From: CAYLSO01 sp964386525
GTDB taxonomy: Bacteria; Eisenbacteria; RBG-16-71-46; DASYSL01
Direction: 5' to 3'
Assembly: GCA_964386525.1 (NCBI GenBank)
Contig: CAYLSO010000119.1
Span: forward strand, 1-43,033
DNA length: 43,033 bases
The position numbers and the translations under genes are program-made. This document shows, piece by piece, positions 1-9,145 of this stretch. Each line of letters opens with the position of its first letter. Positions within the stretch are counted from its first letter, which is position 1. The notes beneath the pieces were generated by a model, which saw nothing but the letters and a program-made list of their open reading frames with translations, had not been told where the DNA came from and did not search any database.

Positions 1-1
1 C

Positions 2-352
2 GCCATCGGCCGCGGCATCCAGACGCAGGACAACATCGAGCTGGCCCAGGAGCTGGCCGACGTGCTGGGCGGGGCGGTGTGCGGCTCGCGCCCGGTGGTG
101 GACCAGGGCTGGCTGCCGCTCACCCGCCAGGTCGGCAAGTCCGGCATGACGGTGAAGCCCCGGCTCTACATGGCGTTCGGCATCAGCGGCGCGCCCGAGC
201 ACTGGGAGGGCATGCAGAACTCGAAGCTGATCGTCGCGGTCAACACCGACGCGAACGCTCCCATCTTCGACTTCGCGCACTACGGGGTCTGCGGGGACTT
301 GCTGGAGATCCTCCCCGCGCTGGTGGAGAAGATCAAGGCGCGCAAGGGGTGA
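2..352 (+). CDS. etfA: Electron transfer flavoprotein alpha subunit, C-terminal part (5' truncated)
   Basis: The reading frame is open from the window edge and ends at TGA 350-352, giving 116 residues. It matches the FAD-binding C-terminal domain of EtfA. Visible family landmarks are GRGI at the start, SRPVVDQGWLP, QVGKSGMTVKPRLY, the AFGISGAPEH helix, NTDANAPIF and the closing DLLEILPAL. EtfA with EtfB accepts electrons from flavin dehydrogenases in the cytoplasm and passes them to a membrane oxidoreductase. The next gene, 5 nt downstream, is just such a membrane Fe-S oxidoreductase, so this is probably the ETF that feeds it. etfB presumably lies upstream, outside the window. Confidence 0.95.
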   Translation, partial: AIGRGIQTQDNIELAQELADVLGGAVCGSRPVVDQGWLPLTRQVGKSGMTVKPRLYMAFGISGAPEHWEGMQNSKLIVAVNTDANAPIFDFAHYGVCGDLLEILPALVEKIKARKG

Positions 353-357
353 ACGCG

Positions 358-2457
358 ATGATCCACGATCCGGTCGCCGTGTCGATGCTGGGGATGCCGG
401 GGCTGGCCGTGCTCTGGGTGCTGACCGTGGCGTCGTTCGGGGCTTTCGGCTGGCGCGCCTGGCGGCTGGTGGGCCTGGTGCGCCAGGGCCGTCCCGAGGA
501 CCGCTTCGACCAGCCGGCGCGGCGCCTGCTGCACGTCGCCAAGCACGTCTTCCTGCAGCCGCGCATCTTCGGGGAGCGCGCCATCGGCCTGCCCCACCTG
601 CTCATCTTCTGGGGCTTCTGCGTCTATGTCGTGTGCTTCAACTGGGGCCTGGTGCGCGGCCTCTTCCCCTTCCTGCCCATCCCTTATCCGGACGAGGTAG
701 CGCCGGTCGCCTTCTTCCTCGAGGGGTTTGCGGTCCTGGTGCTGGCCGGCCTGGTGACCGCGGCGGTGCGCCGCACCTTCTTCGCGCCGCCGCACCTGCA
801 CCTGAGCGCCGACGCCAACGCCATCCTGGCGTGGATCGGCGTGCTGATGCTCAGCTCGCTGTTCGGCGGGACCTTCCGGATAGTGGCCGAGGGCGCGGGA
901 GCGAGTCCGTGGACCCCGGTCGGCAGCCGGCTGGCGCCGGCGTTCGCGGGGCTGGCCCCGGGGACCGCCGGCGGGCTCGTGCAGGGCATGTGGTGGGTGC
1001 ACACGCTGGGCGTGCTGAGCTTCCTCGCCTACCTGCCCTTCTCCAAGCACCTGCACCTGCTGGCCTCGCCGTTCAACGTCTACTTCAGCAACCTGCGGCC
1101 GCTCGGCGACCTGACCATCGCCGGCGCCAGCGAGGAATCGGCGGCCGGGTCGGCGCGCTGGGAGGAACTCACCTGGAAGCAGCTCCTGGGCGGGCTCTCC
1201 TGCGCCGAGTGCGGCCGCTGCGACCGCGCCTGCCCGGCGGCCGCCGCGGGCTTCCCGCTGCTGCCGCAGCAGGTCATCCAGCGCCTCAAGAAGCACATGA
1301 TCGAGACCGGGCTGGCGGCGGCGAAGGCCGCGGCCCCGGCGGCTCCGGCCGCGGCGGCGGGCCTGGTCGCGGCGACCGCTCCGGCGGCGACGGCCGTGGC
1401 CGAGGCCGCGCCGGCGAAGACCGGCGACGGGAACGGCGGCGCCCGCCCGGCGCTCATCGGCGAGGTCATCCCCGAGACCGAGATCTGGGCCTGCACCACC
1501 TGCATGGCGTGCATGGAGCGCTGCGCCGTGTGGAACGAGCAGGTGCCGCTGGTCGTCCAGTTCCGGCGCCACCTGGTGAGCGAGGGCCAGGTCGAGAAGA
1601 ACGTGCAGGACATGCTCGCCAACCTCACGCGCTACGGCAACTCGTTCGGCAAGTCGGACCGCATGCGGGCCAAGTGGACGCAGCCGCTCGGCGTCAAGCC
1701 CAAGGACGCGCGCAAGGAGCCGGTCGAGTACCTGTGGTTCGTCGGCGACTACGCCTCCTACGACCCGCGCCTCGAGGAGATCACGCGCATGACGGCGGGG
1801 ATCTTCCAGGCCGCCGGGCTCGACTTCGGGCTGCTCTACGAGGGCGAGCGCAACGCCGGCAACGACGTGCGCCGGGTCGGCGAGGAGGGCCTCTTCGAGA
1901 TGCTGCGGGAGAAGAATCTGCAGGTGCTCGACAAGGCCCGGTTCCAGACCGTCGTGACCACCGACCCGCACACCTACAACGCGCTGAAGAACGAGTACCG
2001 CCACGACGGCGAGAGCCTGCGGGTGGTGCACTACACCGAGGTGCTCGACCGCCTGCTGGCCGAGGGCAGGCTGCCGCTCAGGAAGCGGCTCTCGGGCCGC
2101 GTCACCTACCACGACCCGTGCTACCTCGGCCGCTACAACGGCGTCTACGACGCGCCGCGCCGCTTGCTGACGGGCCTCGGCCTCGAGGTGGTGGAGATGC
2201 CGCGCAGCAAGAACCGCAGCTTCTGCTGCGGCGCGGGCGGCGGCCGCATCTGGATGGAAGACGTGCCGGGCATCAAGGAGCGCCCGGCGGAGAGCCGCGT
2301 GCGCGAGGCGGCGGCGCTGCCGGGAGTCACGACGCTGGTGGTGAGTTGCCCCAAGGACATCGCCATGTTCCGCGACGCGGTGAAGACCACCGGCACGGAG
2401 GGCACCCTCGCCGTGAGGGACCTGGCCGAGCTGGTGTGGGACGCGCTGCAGGCATAG
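358..2457 (+). CDS. Membrane-bound Fe-S oxidoreductase, EMO/HdrDE-like (DUF224), probable ETF:menaquinone oxidoreductase
   Basis: This protein has 699 residues. Residues 1-240 form a NarI-like cytochrome-b membrane domain with hydrophobic segments near 15-32, 80-100, 115-137, 155-172 and 210-228, and with several His residues. A [4Fe-4S] dicluster domain follows (C282, C285, C288, C292 and C379, C382, C385, C389). Its two motifs are separated by an Ala/Pro-rich linker at about 320-362. Two CCG domains complete it. The second keeps C588, C623-C624 and C664. The first has lost its cysteines (D464, N499, D536, T539 at the expected places). Members next to etfAB are thought to move electrons between ETF and menaquinone. 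ATG 358 is preferred (AAGGGG 8 nt upstream); a GTG at 349 overlapping the etfA stop is possible. Membrane role: high confidence. Exact acceptor: inferred. Confidence 0.85.
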   Translation: MIHDPVAVSMLGMPGLAVLWVLTVASFGAFGWRAWRLVGLVRQGRPEDRFDQPARRLLHVAKHVFLQPRIFGERAIGLPHLLIFWGFCVYVVCFNWGLVRGLFPFLPIPYPDEVAPVAFFLEGFAVLVLAGLVTAAVRRTFFAPPHLHLSADANAILAWIGVLMLSSLFGGTFRIVAEGAGASPWTPVGSRLAPAFAGLAPGTAGGLVQGMWWVHTLGVLSFLAYLPFSKHLHLLASPFNVYFSNLRPLGDLTIAGASEESAAGSARWEELTWKQLLGGLSCAECGRCDRACPAAAAGFPLLPQQVIQRLKKHMIETGLAAAKAAAPAAPAAAAGLVAATAPAATAVAEAAPAKTGDGNGGARPALIGEVIPETEIWACTTCMACMERCAVWNEQVPLVVQFRRHLVSEGQVEKNVQDMLANLTRYGNSFGKSDRMRAKWTQPLGVKPKDARKEPVEYLWFVGDYASYDPRLEEITRMTAGIFQAAGLDFGLLYEGERNAGNDVRRVGEEGLFEMLREKNLQVLDKARFQTVVTTDPHTYNALKNEYRHDGESLRVVHYTEVLDRLLAEGRLPLRKRLSGRVTYHDPCYLGRYNGVYDAPRRLLTGLGLEVVEMPRSKNRSFCCGAGGGRIWMEDVPGIKERPAESRVREAAALPGVTTLVVSCPKDIAMFRDAVKTTGTEGTLAVRDLAELVWDALQA

Positions 2458-2470
2458 GAAGGGCCAGTCC

Positions 2471-3676
2471 ATGACCGTAGCCGAACGCCAGATCACCTGT
2501 CCGACCGACACCACCCTGGAGACCCTCCTCGCCACCCCGGAGGGCCACCGCATCATGTCCTGCATCCAGTGCGGGACGTGCGCCGGCGCCTGCCCGTACG
2601 GGGAGCACATGGATTACCCGCCGCGGCTGGTCATCGACATGCTGTGGCGCGGGCTGATCGACGAGGTCATCGCCTCCGGGAGCCTCCTGCGCTGCGTCGC
2701 CTGCTACGCCTGCATGTCCAAGTGCCCGCGCGGCATCAGGCTCACCGACGTGCTCCTGCCGCTGGTCAAGGAGCAGACCCTGATCAGCCTCAAGGAGATG
2801 CCGGGCGAGCTGCAGAAGTCCCTGGAGAACCTCTCGCGCTACGGCAACCCGATGGGCGAGTCCGGGCGCAAGCGGGCGGCGTGGGCGGCGACCGCCGGCG
2901 TGCCGGTGCCGCTGATCGCGCAGGCCGGCCGGCCGGTGGACGTGCTGTGGTTCGTCGAGTGCTACTCGTCGTTCTACCCGCGCGGCCAGGCGGTCAGCCG
3001 GGCGACGGCCAAGCTCTTCGCCGCCCTCGGCGTCGACTTCGCCATCCTCGGCAACGACGAGAAGTGCGCCGGCGAGTGCGGCTACATGACCTGGGAGTCG
3101 GGGCTCTTCGAGACCCTCACCGAGGCCAACGTGAAGCTGCTCTCGAAATACAAGTTCAACCGCATCGTGACCGGCGACGCGCACGCCTACAACGCCTTCC
3201 ACCGGCGCTACCCGCTGGCCGCCAACGGCTGGCAGGCCGAGCACGTGGTGCAGCTGCTGGCCGGGCGTCTCGAGGATCTGCAGCCGAAGCTGGTGAAGCA
3301 GCTGGAGCGCAAGGTGGCCTACCACGACAACTGCTGCCTGGGGCGCGGCATGGGCGTCTACGACGAGCCGCGCGCCCTGCTCGGCGCCATCCCCGGGGTC
3401 ACCCTGGTCGAGATGGTGCACAACCGCCTCAACTCCCTGTGCTGCGGGGGCGGCGGCGGCGGCATGTGGCTGGACACCTTCTACAAGGCGAAGGACATGG
3501 AGCGGCTGTCCGAGCGCCGCGTCAAGGAGGCGGTGGCGGCCGGCGCCGACGTGCTGGCCATCGCCTGCCCGTACGAGCTGTCGCGTTTCGAGGACGCCGT
3601 CAAGACGTTGGGCCACGACAAGCAGCTGGTGGTCCGGGACGTGGTCGAGTTGCTGGCCGAGTCACTGGAGGGATGA
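2471..3676 (+). CDS. Soluble HdrD-like Fe-S oxidoreductase (4Fe-4S dicluster + two CCG domains)
   Basis: This protein has 401 residues and no membrane segments. The N-terminal dicluster ferredoxin has C31, C34, C37, C41 and C75, C78, C81, C85. Two CCG domains follow, as in HdrD, GlpC and the EMO C-terminus. The first retains C164, C199 and C203 but lacks the usual closing CxxC (GDAHAYN near 235-241). The second has C288-C289, C324-C325 followed by a glycine run, and C366 without a partner. Its sequence parallels the soluble half of the preceding membrane protein, so it looks like a paralogue without the membrane domain. Its place between that gene and hdrA suggests it bridges the ETF/quinone branch and the Hdr-Mvh complex (inference). 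Real heterodisulfide chemistry is not shown. Confidence 0.82.
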   Translation: MTVAERQITCPTDTTLETLLATPEGHRIMSCIQCGTCAGACPYGEHMDYPPRLVIDMLWRGLIDEVIASGSLLRCVACYACMSKCPRGIRLTDVLLPLVKEQTLISLKEMPGELQKSLENLSRYGNPMGESGRKRAAWAATAGVPVPLIAQAGRPVDVLWFVECYSSFYPRGQAVSRATAKLFAALGVDFAILGNDEKCAGECGYMTWESGLFETLTEANVKLLSKYKFNRIVTGDAHAYNAFHRRYPLAANGWQAEHVVQLLAGRLEDLQPKLVKQLERKVAYHDNCCLGRGMGVYDEPRALLGAIPGVTLVEMVHNRLNSLCCGGGGGGMWLDTFYKAKDMERLSERRVKEAVAAGADVLAIACPYELSRFEDAVKTLGHDKQLVVRDVVELLAESLEG

Positions 3677-3678
3677 CC

Positions 3679-5676
3679 ATGCGGCAATCGCCGAACGAGC
3701 CCGTGCGGGTCGGGTTCTACGCCTGTCACTGCGGGACCAACATCGCCAGCATGGTGGATGTGGAGCGGGTGGCGAAGTACACCGCCACGCTGCCGAACGT
3801 GGTCGTCTCCCGCACCTACAAGTACATGTGCTCGGATCCCGGGCAGGAGCTCATCCAGCAGGACATCCGGGAGAACCAGCTCAACCGGGTCGTGGTGGCG
3901 GCCTGCTCGCCGCTGTTGCACGAGCGCACCTTCCGCAACGCCACGGCGAAAGCGGGGATCAGCCCGTACTTCTTCCAGATGGTGAACGTCCGCGAGCACG
4001 GCGCCTGGGTGCACACCGACCGCGAGGAGGTCACGCGCAAGGCCATCGCCCTGGTGCGCGCCGCCGTCATGCGCGTGGCCTTCCACAAGCCGCTCGAGGT
4101 CAAGAAGGTGCCCATCCACCCGGCCACCCTGGTGGTGGGCGGCGGCATCGCCGGCATCCACGCCGCGCTGACGCTCGCCGAGGGCGGGCAGAAGGTCTAC
4201 CTGGTCGAGCGCGAGCCGACCATCGGCGGCCACATGGCCAAGTTCGACAAGACCTTCCCCACCCTCGACTGTGCCGCCTGCATCCTGACGCCCAAGATGT
4301 CGACGGTGCGGGCCAACCCCAACATCACCCTGTGGAGCTACTCCGAGGTGGCCAAGGTGGAGGGCTTCGTCGGCAGCTACAAGGTGACGGTGCGGCGCAA
4401 GCCGCGCTACATCGTCGAGGACCTGTGCACCGGCTGCGGCGAGTGCATCGAGGCCTGCGTCTACCGGCTGCCCACCTTCCCCGACGAGTTCAACCTCGGG
4501 CTCGGCAAGCGCAAGCCGGTGTTCCTGCCGTTCGCGCAGGCGGTGCCGCCGATCGTCATGCTCGACGACCAGACCTGCCGGCACTTCACGCACCCCAACG
4601 GCTGCAAGCAGCCGTGCGTCAAGGCCTGCGGCGATCGCAAGGCGATCGACCTGGCGATGGAGGAGGAGCTGGTCGAGATCACGGTCGGCTCGGTGATCGT
4701 GGCCACCGGCTTCCAGATCTTCGACGCCAAGCGCCTGCCCTACTACGGCTACGGCATCTACCCGAACGTCTACAACGCCCTCGAGGTCGAGCGGCTGGTC
4801 AACTCGTCGGGGCCGACCGGCGGCGAGATCGTCATGCGCAACGGCAAGACGCCGAAATCGGTGGGCATCATCCACTGCATCGGCTCGCGCGACGAGAACA
4901 CCCACCGCTGGTGCTCGCGCGTCTGCTGCCTCTACTCGCTCAAGCTGGCGCACCTGCTCAAGGAGCGCACCGGCGCCGAGGTCTACAACTTCTACATCGA
5001 CATGCGCACCCCGGGGAAGAGCATGGAGGAGTTCTACAACCGCATCGCCGAGGAGGGCATGCACCTGGTGCGCGGCAAGGTCGCCGACGTCTACCCGGAC
5101 CCCTCCGACGGCGACAGCGGCCGGCTCATCCTGCAGGCCGAGGACACGCTGCTGGGCCGCGTCCTCAAGTTCCCGGTGGACATGGTGGTGCTGTCGGTCG
5201 GCCTGGAGCCCAACGCCGACTCCCAGGACGTGCGCCGCATGCTGAACATGAGCTGCGGCGACGAGGGCTTCTACCTCGAGCGCCACCCCAAGCTGGCGCC
5301 GGTCAGCACCTTCACCGACGGCGTCTTCCTGGCCGGCTGCTGCCAGGGCCCCAAGGACATCCCCGACACCGTGGCCCAGGCCGGCGCCGCCGCGGCCGAG
5401 GCCTACTCGCTCATCTGCCGCGGGCACATCGAGCTGGAGCCGAACACCGCCTACATCCGCGAGGACGACTGCTCGGGCTGCAAGTCGTGCATCCCGCTGT
5501 GCCCCTACACGGCCATCGCGTACGTCGAGGACAAGAAGAAGGCGGTCATCAACGAGGCGCTGTGCAAGGGCTGCGGCACCTGCGTGGCCTCGTGCCCGTC
5601 GGGCTCGATCGTGCAGAACATGTTCGAGGACGAAGAGATCTTCAGCGAGATCGAGGGGGTGCTGGCGAATGAGTGA
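3679..5676 (+). CDS. hdrA: Heterodisulfide reductase subunit A-like, FAD/[4Fe-4S] electron-bifurcating subunit
   Basis: This protein has 665 residues. It contains an N-terminal Cys domain (YACHCGTNI), a Rossmann FAD site VVGGGIAGIHAAL at 152-164 with the motif IGGHM, a DCAAC pair at C198/C201, and a 4Fe-4S motif at C250, C253, C256 and C260. An HdrA Cys stretch at 300-317 and the CIGSRDE / WCSRVCCLYS flavin-domain signature follow. The C-terminal 2x[4Fe-4S] ferredoxin starts at C598 and C629. HdrA carries the bifurcating flavin in Hdr-Mvh complexes. ATG 3679 is chosen because GGAGGG ends 6 nt upstream. ATG 3673, which overlaps the previous stop, would leave no spacing. The mvhD start overlaps its end by 8 nt. 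Confidence 0.95.
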   Translation: MRQSPNEPVRVGFYACHCGTNIASMVDVERVAKYTATLPNVVVSRTYKYMCSDPGQELIQQDIRENQLNRVVVAACSPLLHERTFRNATAKAGISPYFFQMVNVREHGAWVHTDREEVTRKAIALVRAAVMRVAFHKPLEVKKVPIHPATLVVGGGIAGIHAALTLAEGGQKVYLVEREPTIGGHMAKFDKTFPTLDCAACILTPKMSTVRANPNITLWSYSEVAKVEGFVGSYKVTVRRKPRYIVEDLCTGCGECIEACVYRLPTFPDEFNLGLGKRKPVFLPFAQAVPPIVMLDDQTCRHFTHPNGCKQPCVKACGDRKAIDLAMEEELVEITVGSVIVATGFQIFDAKRLPYYGYGIYPNVYNALEVERLVNSSGPTGGEIVMRNGKTPKSVGIIHCIGSRDENTHRWCSRVCCLYSLKLAHLLKERTGAEVYNFYIDMRTPGKSMEEFYNRIAEEGMHLVRGKVADVYPDPSDGDSGRLILQAEDTLLGRVLKFPVDMVVLSVGLEPNADSQDVRRMLNMSCGDEGFYLERHPKLAPVSTFTDGVFLAGCCQGPKDIPDTVAQAGAAAAEAYSLICRGHIELEPNTAYIREDDCSGCKSCIPLCPYTAIAYVEDKKKAVINEALCKGCGTCVASCPSGSIVQNMFEDEEIFSEIEGVLANE

Positions 5677-6178
5677 CAAGACCTGGGAGCCGCGCATCGT
5701 GGGCTTCTTCTGCAACTGGTGCACCTACACGGCCGCCGACCTGGCCGGCGTGTCGCGCATGAAGTACGCCTCCAACGTGCGGATCATCCGGCTGATGTGC
5801 TCGGGCCGCGTCGATCCGCAGTTCGTCCTGGACTCCTTCGCCCGCGGGGCCGACGGGGTGCTGATCGGCGGCTGCCACCCCGGCGACTGCCACTACGTCG
5901 AGGGCAACTACAAGTGCCTGCGGCGCCACGAGCTGCTGCAGCGCATGCTCGGCGACATGGGCATCGAGCCCGAGCGGCTGCGGCTGGAGTGGATCTCGGC
6001 CGCCGAGGGCGACAAGGTGAAGGCGGTCATCAACGACATGGTGGAGAAGCTCAAGAAGCTGGGTCCGCTCGACCTGCCGGGCCACTTCCGCGAGTGGGAC
6101 GGCGAGCTGGCGGAAGGCGCGCACGCGGACGCCGGGACCGCGGTGCCGGTGCCGGTCAAGGAGGCCGCCGATGTCTAA
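5669..6178 (+). CDS. mvhD: Methyl-viologen-reducing hydrogenase delta subunit (hydrogenase/Hdr electron connector)
   Basis: This 169-residue protein is of the MvhD/FrhD type. It has the conserved cysteines FFCNWC (C15, C18), C44 in LMCSGRVD, C69 and C74 in GCHPGDCHY, and C83, with a charged, probably flexible C-terminus that makes it slightly longer than the usual form of about 140 residues. MvhD carries a [2Fe-2S] cluster and passes electrons from the NiFe hydrogenase small subunit to HdrA. The gene starts inside the 3' end of hdrA and overlaps mvhG by 8 nt, which implies translational coupling and equal stoichiometry. Confidence 0.94.
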   Translation: MSDKTWEPRIVGFFCNWCTYTAADLAGVSRMKYASNVRIIRLMCSGRVDPQFVLDSFARGADGVLIGGCHPGDCHYVEGNYKCLRRHELLQRMLGDMGIEPERLRLEWISAAEGDKVKAVINDMVEKLKKLGPLDLPGHFREWDGELAEGAHADAGTAVPVPVKEAADV

Positions 6179-7142
6179 GCCCAAAGTCGCGTTCTACTGG
6201 TGCGCTTCCTGCGGCGGCTGCGAGGAGGCGGTGGTCGACCTGGCCGAGGACATCCTGGGCGTGGTCGAGGCCGTGGACATCGTCCTGTGGCCGGTGGCCA
6301 TGGACTTCAAGAAGCACGACGTCGAGGCGATGCCCGACAAGTCCATCGTCGCCACGCTGCTCAACGGCGCCATCCGCACCTCGGAGCAGGAGGAGATGGC
6401 GCACATGTTGCGGCGCAAGAGCCAGTACATGATCGCCTACGGCGCCTGCGCGGCGTCCGGCGGCATCCCCGGCCTGGCCAACCAGTTCTCGCTCCAGGAG
6501 CTGCTCAAGTTCGTCTACGAAGACGGCCCCAGCAACGCCAATGCGGCCAAGACCTACCCGCAGACGGCGCACGACGACGGCGGCCGGCGCCTGACCCTGC
6601 CGCGGCTGCACGAGGTGGTCCGCACTTTGGACCAGGTGGTGGACGTGGACTACTACCTCCCCGGCTGCCCGCCCACGCCCAAGCTGACGGCGGCCGCGGT
6701 GGGCGCGCTGCTGTCGGGGAACCTGCCGCCCAAGGGCAGCGTGCTGGCGCCCGACATCGCGCTGTGCGACGAATGCCCGCGCAAGGCGAGCAAGCCCACC
6801 GACCTCGGCTTCGCCGAGTTCCAGCGGCCGCACCAGAAGCTCATGGACCCCGAGAAGTGCTTCCTGGCGCAGGGCGTGGTGTGCATGGGCCCGGCGACGC
6901 GCGGCGGCTGCGAGGCGCTGTGCGTCAACGGCCACATGCCGTGCTCCGGCTGCTTCGGCGGCACTTCGCGGGTCAAGGACCAGGGCGCCAAGATCCTCTC
7001 TTCGCTGGCCGCCAACCTGGTGGCGAAGGAGGAGAAGGCGATCGCGGCGGTCCTGGCCGGCGTCCCCGACCCGGTGGGCACCTTCTACCGCTACGGGCTG
7101 CCCGCGTCGCTGCTCCGCAAGAAGGTCCCGGGAGGCGAGTGA
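6171..7142 (+). CDS. mvhG: [NiFe] hydrogenase small subunit, group 3 (MvhG-like)
   Basis: This protein has 323 residues. The N-terminal half has the proximal cluster ligands WCASCGGCEE (C11, C14 and C17 region), then AYGACAASGG and PGCPPTPK. The C-terminal third carries further cysteines (LCDECP; CFLAQGVVCMG; GGCEALCVNG; MPCSGCFGG) for the medial and distal clusters, as in F420-non-reducing Mvh small subunits. There is no Tat signal, so it is cytoplasmic. It relays electrons from the NiFe site of MvhA to MvhD. Its catalytic partner mvhA lies 5 kb further on, past a signalling cassette and hdrCB, which is not the usual D-G-A order. Confidence 0.94.
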   Translation: MSKPKVAFYWCASCGGCEEAVVDLAEDILGVVEAVDIVLWPVAMDFKKHDVEAMPDKSIVATLLNGAIRTSEQEEMAHMLRRKSQYMIAYGACAASGGIPGLANQFSLQELLKFVYEDGPSNANAAKTYPQTAHDDGGRRLTLPRLHEVVRTLDQVVDVDYYLPGCPPTPKLTAAAVGALLSGNLPPKGSVLAPDIALCDECPRKASKPTDLGFAEFQRPHQKLMDPEKCFLAQGVVCMGPATRGGCEALCVNGHMPCSGCFGGTSRVKDQGAKILSSLAANLVAKEEKAIAAVLAGVPDPVGTFYRYGLPASLLRKKVPGGE

Positions 7143-9142
7143 GCCTGCGGGCCGCCATAGGCGAAGTCTTCCGGGGCCGGCCGGCGGCGGGCGCCGACGT
7201 GGTCATCCGCCACGTGCTGCGCAAGCCGATCGCCACCAACCTGGTGCTGAGCTTCCTGCTCGTCATCGTGTTGACGACGGTCATCTTCAGCGCCGTCGGC
7301 CTGTGGATCATCGGCGACCGCTTCGTGGCCCAGGCCCAGGAGAAGGTGCGCACCGACTTGAACTCGGCCCGGGAGATCTACAGCAACCAGCTGACCCGGA
7401 TCGCCGACGAGCTGCGCTTCATCTCCGACCGGACCTTCGTCCGCTCCCCCCTGGCGGGCCGCGACCGCGCCTGGCTGGTGGATCGCCTCAACGGCATCCG
7501 CATCCAGGAGGGGCTCGACGTCCTGGCGATCACCGACGCCGCCGGGGCGGTGCGGCTGCGCACGACGAATCCGGGGATGTTCGGCGACGACCAGAGCCAC
7601 GACCAGCTGGTGCGCGCGGTGCTGCGCAGCCACGAGCCGGCCGCGGCGACGGCGGTGATCTCCGCCGCCGACCTGCGCCGGGAGTCGCCGGAGCTCGCCG
7701 AGCGGGCGGCCATCGAGTTCGTCCCCACGCCCAAGGCGCGGGCCCGGCCGGACCACCACGAGACCGCGGGCCTGATGCTCAAGGCGGCGGCGCCGGTCTT
7801 CGATTTCCAGAACCGCTTCACCGGCGTGGCCTACGGCGGCGTGCTGCTGAACCGCAACAACGGCATCGTCGACAAGATCAAGCGGACCGTCTTCCAGGGC
7901 GTGCGCTACGGGGACGTCGACGTCGGCACGGCGACCATCTTCCAGGACGACGTGCGCATCTCGACCAACGTCAAGAACGCCGACGGCTCGCGGGCCGTCG
8001 GCACGCGCGTGGCCGAGGACGTCTACAACCGGGTGGTGCGGCAGGGCAGCCTGTGGACCGGCCGCGCCTACGTGGTCAACGACTGGTACATCGCCGCCTA
8101 CGAGCCGCTCACCGACCTCAAGGGCGCCATCGTCGGCATGCTCTACGTGGGGCTGCTCGAGGCCAAGTACGGGGACCTGCGGCGGCAGACGGCCACCGGC
8201 TTCCTGGCCATCACCCTGCTGGGCGCCGCGGTGGCCATGACCCTGTCGTACTTCATCTCGCAGCGCATCTCGCGCTCGATCAAGGAGCTGGCACGCAGCT
8301 CCGAGCGGGTCGCCCACGGCGACCTCGACCAGCGCGTCGAGATCCGCTCCGGCGACGAGCTGCAGGAGCTGGCCGAGACCTTCAACTTCATGGCCGCGGC
8401 GCTCAAGCAGCGCGACCAGCAGCTCAAGGAGCAGGCCGCCCGCAAGGTCATGGAGTCGGAGCGGCTGGCGATGATCGGCCAGCTGGCGGCGGGCGTGGCG
8501 CACGAGATCAACAACCCGCTCACCGGCATCGTCACCTACGCGCACCTGCTGCTGGAGCGGCTGGCGGCCGACAGCCGCGAGCACGACATGGCGCAGAAGA
8601 TCGCCACCCAGGCGAACCGCTGCCGCGTCATCATCCGCGGGCTGCTGGATTTCGCGCGCCAGCGCAAGCCGGACAAGCGGCCGTGCAGCGTCAACGCCGT
8701 GCTCGCCGAGTGCGTGGCGCTGGTGGCCCACCAGTCGCTGTTCCACAACATCGAGATCGTCAAGCGCTTCGGGGAGGATCTGCCCCTGGTGCCGATGGAC
8801 CCGTCGCAGATCCAGCAGGTGTTCATGAACGTCATCATCAACGCCGCCGAGGCGATGCTCGAGGGCGGCCGGCTGACTCTGACGACGCGCTACGACGCCG
8901 CCGGCGAGTGCGTCGAGGCGGAGTTCGCCGACTCCGGCTGCGGCATCGGGGAAGCGGACATGGAGCGGATCTTCGACCCCTTCTTCACGACCAAGGGCGC
9001 CCGCCGCGGCACCGGGCTGGGGCTGGCGGTGAGCTTCGGCATCGTCAAGGAGCACAAGGGCACCATCGGGGTCGAGAGCGAGATCGGCAAGGGCACCACG
9101 TTCAGCGTGCGGCTGCCCCTGTCGGTGGCGGAGGCGGCGTAG
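7139..9142 (+). CDS. Membrane sensor histidine kinase (Cache-like sensor, HAMP, HisKA, HATPase)
   Basis: This 667-residue protein starts at GTG 7139 (GTGA overlap with the mvhG stop; GGGAGG just upstream). A TM helix at about 30-53 precedes an extracytoplasmic region of about 300 residues. The end of that region (GVRYGDVDVGTATIFQDD, then WYIAAYEPL and IVGMLYVGL) resembles a Cache-type fold. A second TM at about 358-375 is followed by HAMP and by HisKA with phospho-acceptor H455 in AHEINNPLTG. The ATPase has the N-box NVIINAAEAM, G1 DSGCGI, FDPFFTTK and G2 GTGLGLAVS. The NtrB/ZraS-like kinase core is clear, but the ligand is unknown. Its place in a hydrogenase operon suggests redox or substrate sensing (inference). 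Confidence 0.92.
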   Translation: MSLRAAIGEVFRGRPAAGADVVIRHVLRKPIATNLVLSFLLVIVLTTVIFSAVGLWIIGDRFVAQAQEKVRTDLNSAREIYSNQLTRIADELRFISDRTFVRSPLAGRDRAWLVDRLNGIRIQEGLDVLAITDAAGAVRLRTTNPGMFGDDQSHDQLVRAVLRSHEPAAATAVISAADLRRESPELAERAAIEFVPTPKARARPDHHETAGLMLKAAAPVFDFQNRFTGVAYGGVLLNRNNGIVDKIKRTVFQGVRYGDVDVGTATIFQDDVRISTNVKNADGSRAVGTRVAEDVYNRVVRQGSLWTGRAYVVNDWYIAAYEPLTDLKGAIVGMLYVGLLEAKYGDLRRQTATGFLAITLLGAAVAMTLSYFISQRISRSIKELARSSERVAHGDLDQRVEIRSGDELQELAETFNFMAAALKQRDQQLKEQAARKVMESERLAMIGQLAAGVAHEINNPLTGIVTYAHLLLERLAADSREHDMAQKIATQANRCRVIIRGLLDFARQRKPDKRPCSVNAVLAECVALVAHQSLFHNIEIVKRFGEDLPLVPMDPSQIQQVFMNVIINAAEAMLEGGRLTLTTRYDAAGECVEAEFADSGCGIGEADMERIFDPFFTTKGARRGTGLGLAVSFGIVKEHKGTIGVESEIGKGTTFSVRLPLSVAEAA

Positions 9143-9145
9143 GCC

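Noticed and set aside
280..2610. A 776-residue open frame on the minus strand opposite the membrane oxidoreductase
   Set aside because: It is a GC-bias shadow: Arg/His/Ala/Gly-rich with no domain, fully antisense to a clear gene. Similar long antisense frames at 3481-5724 and 7091-10012 were rejected for the same reason.
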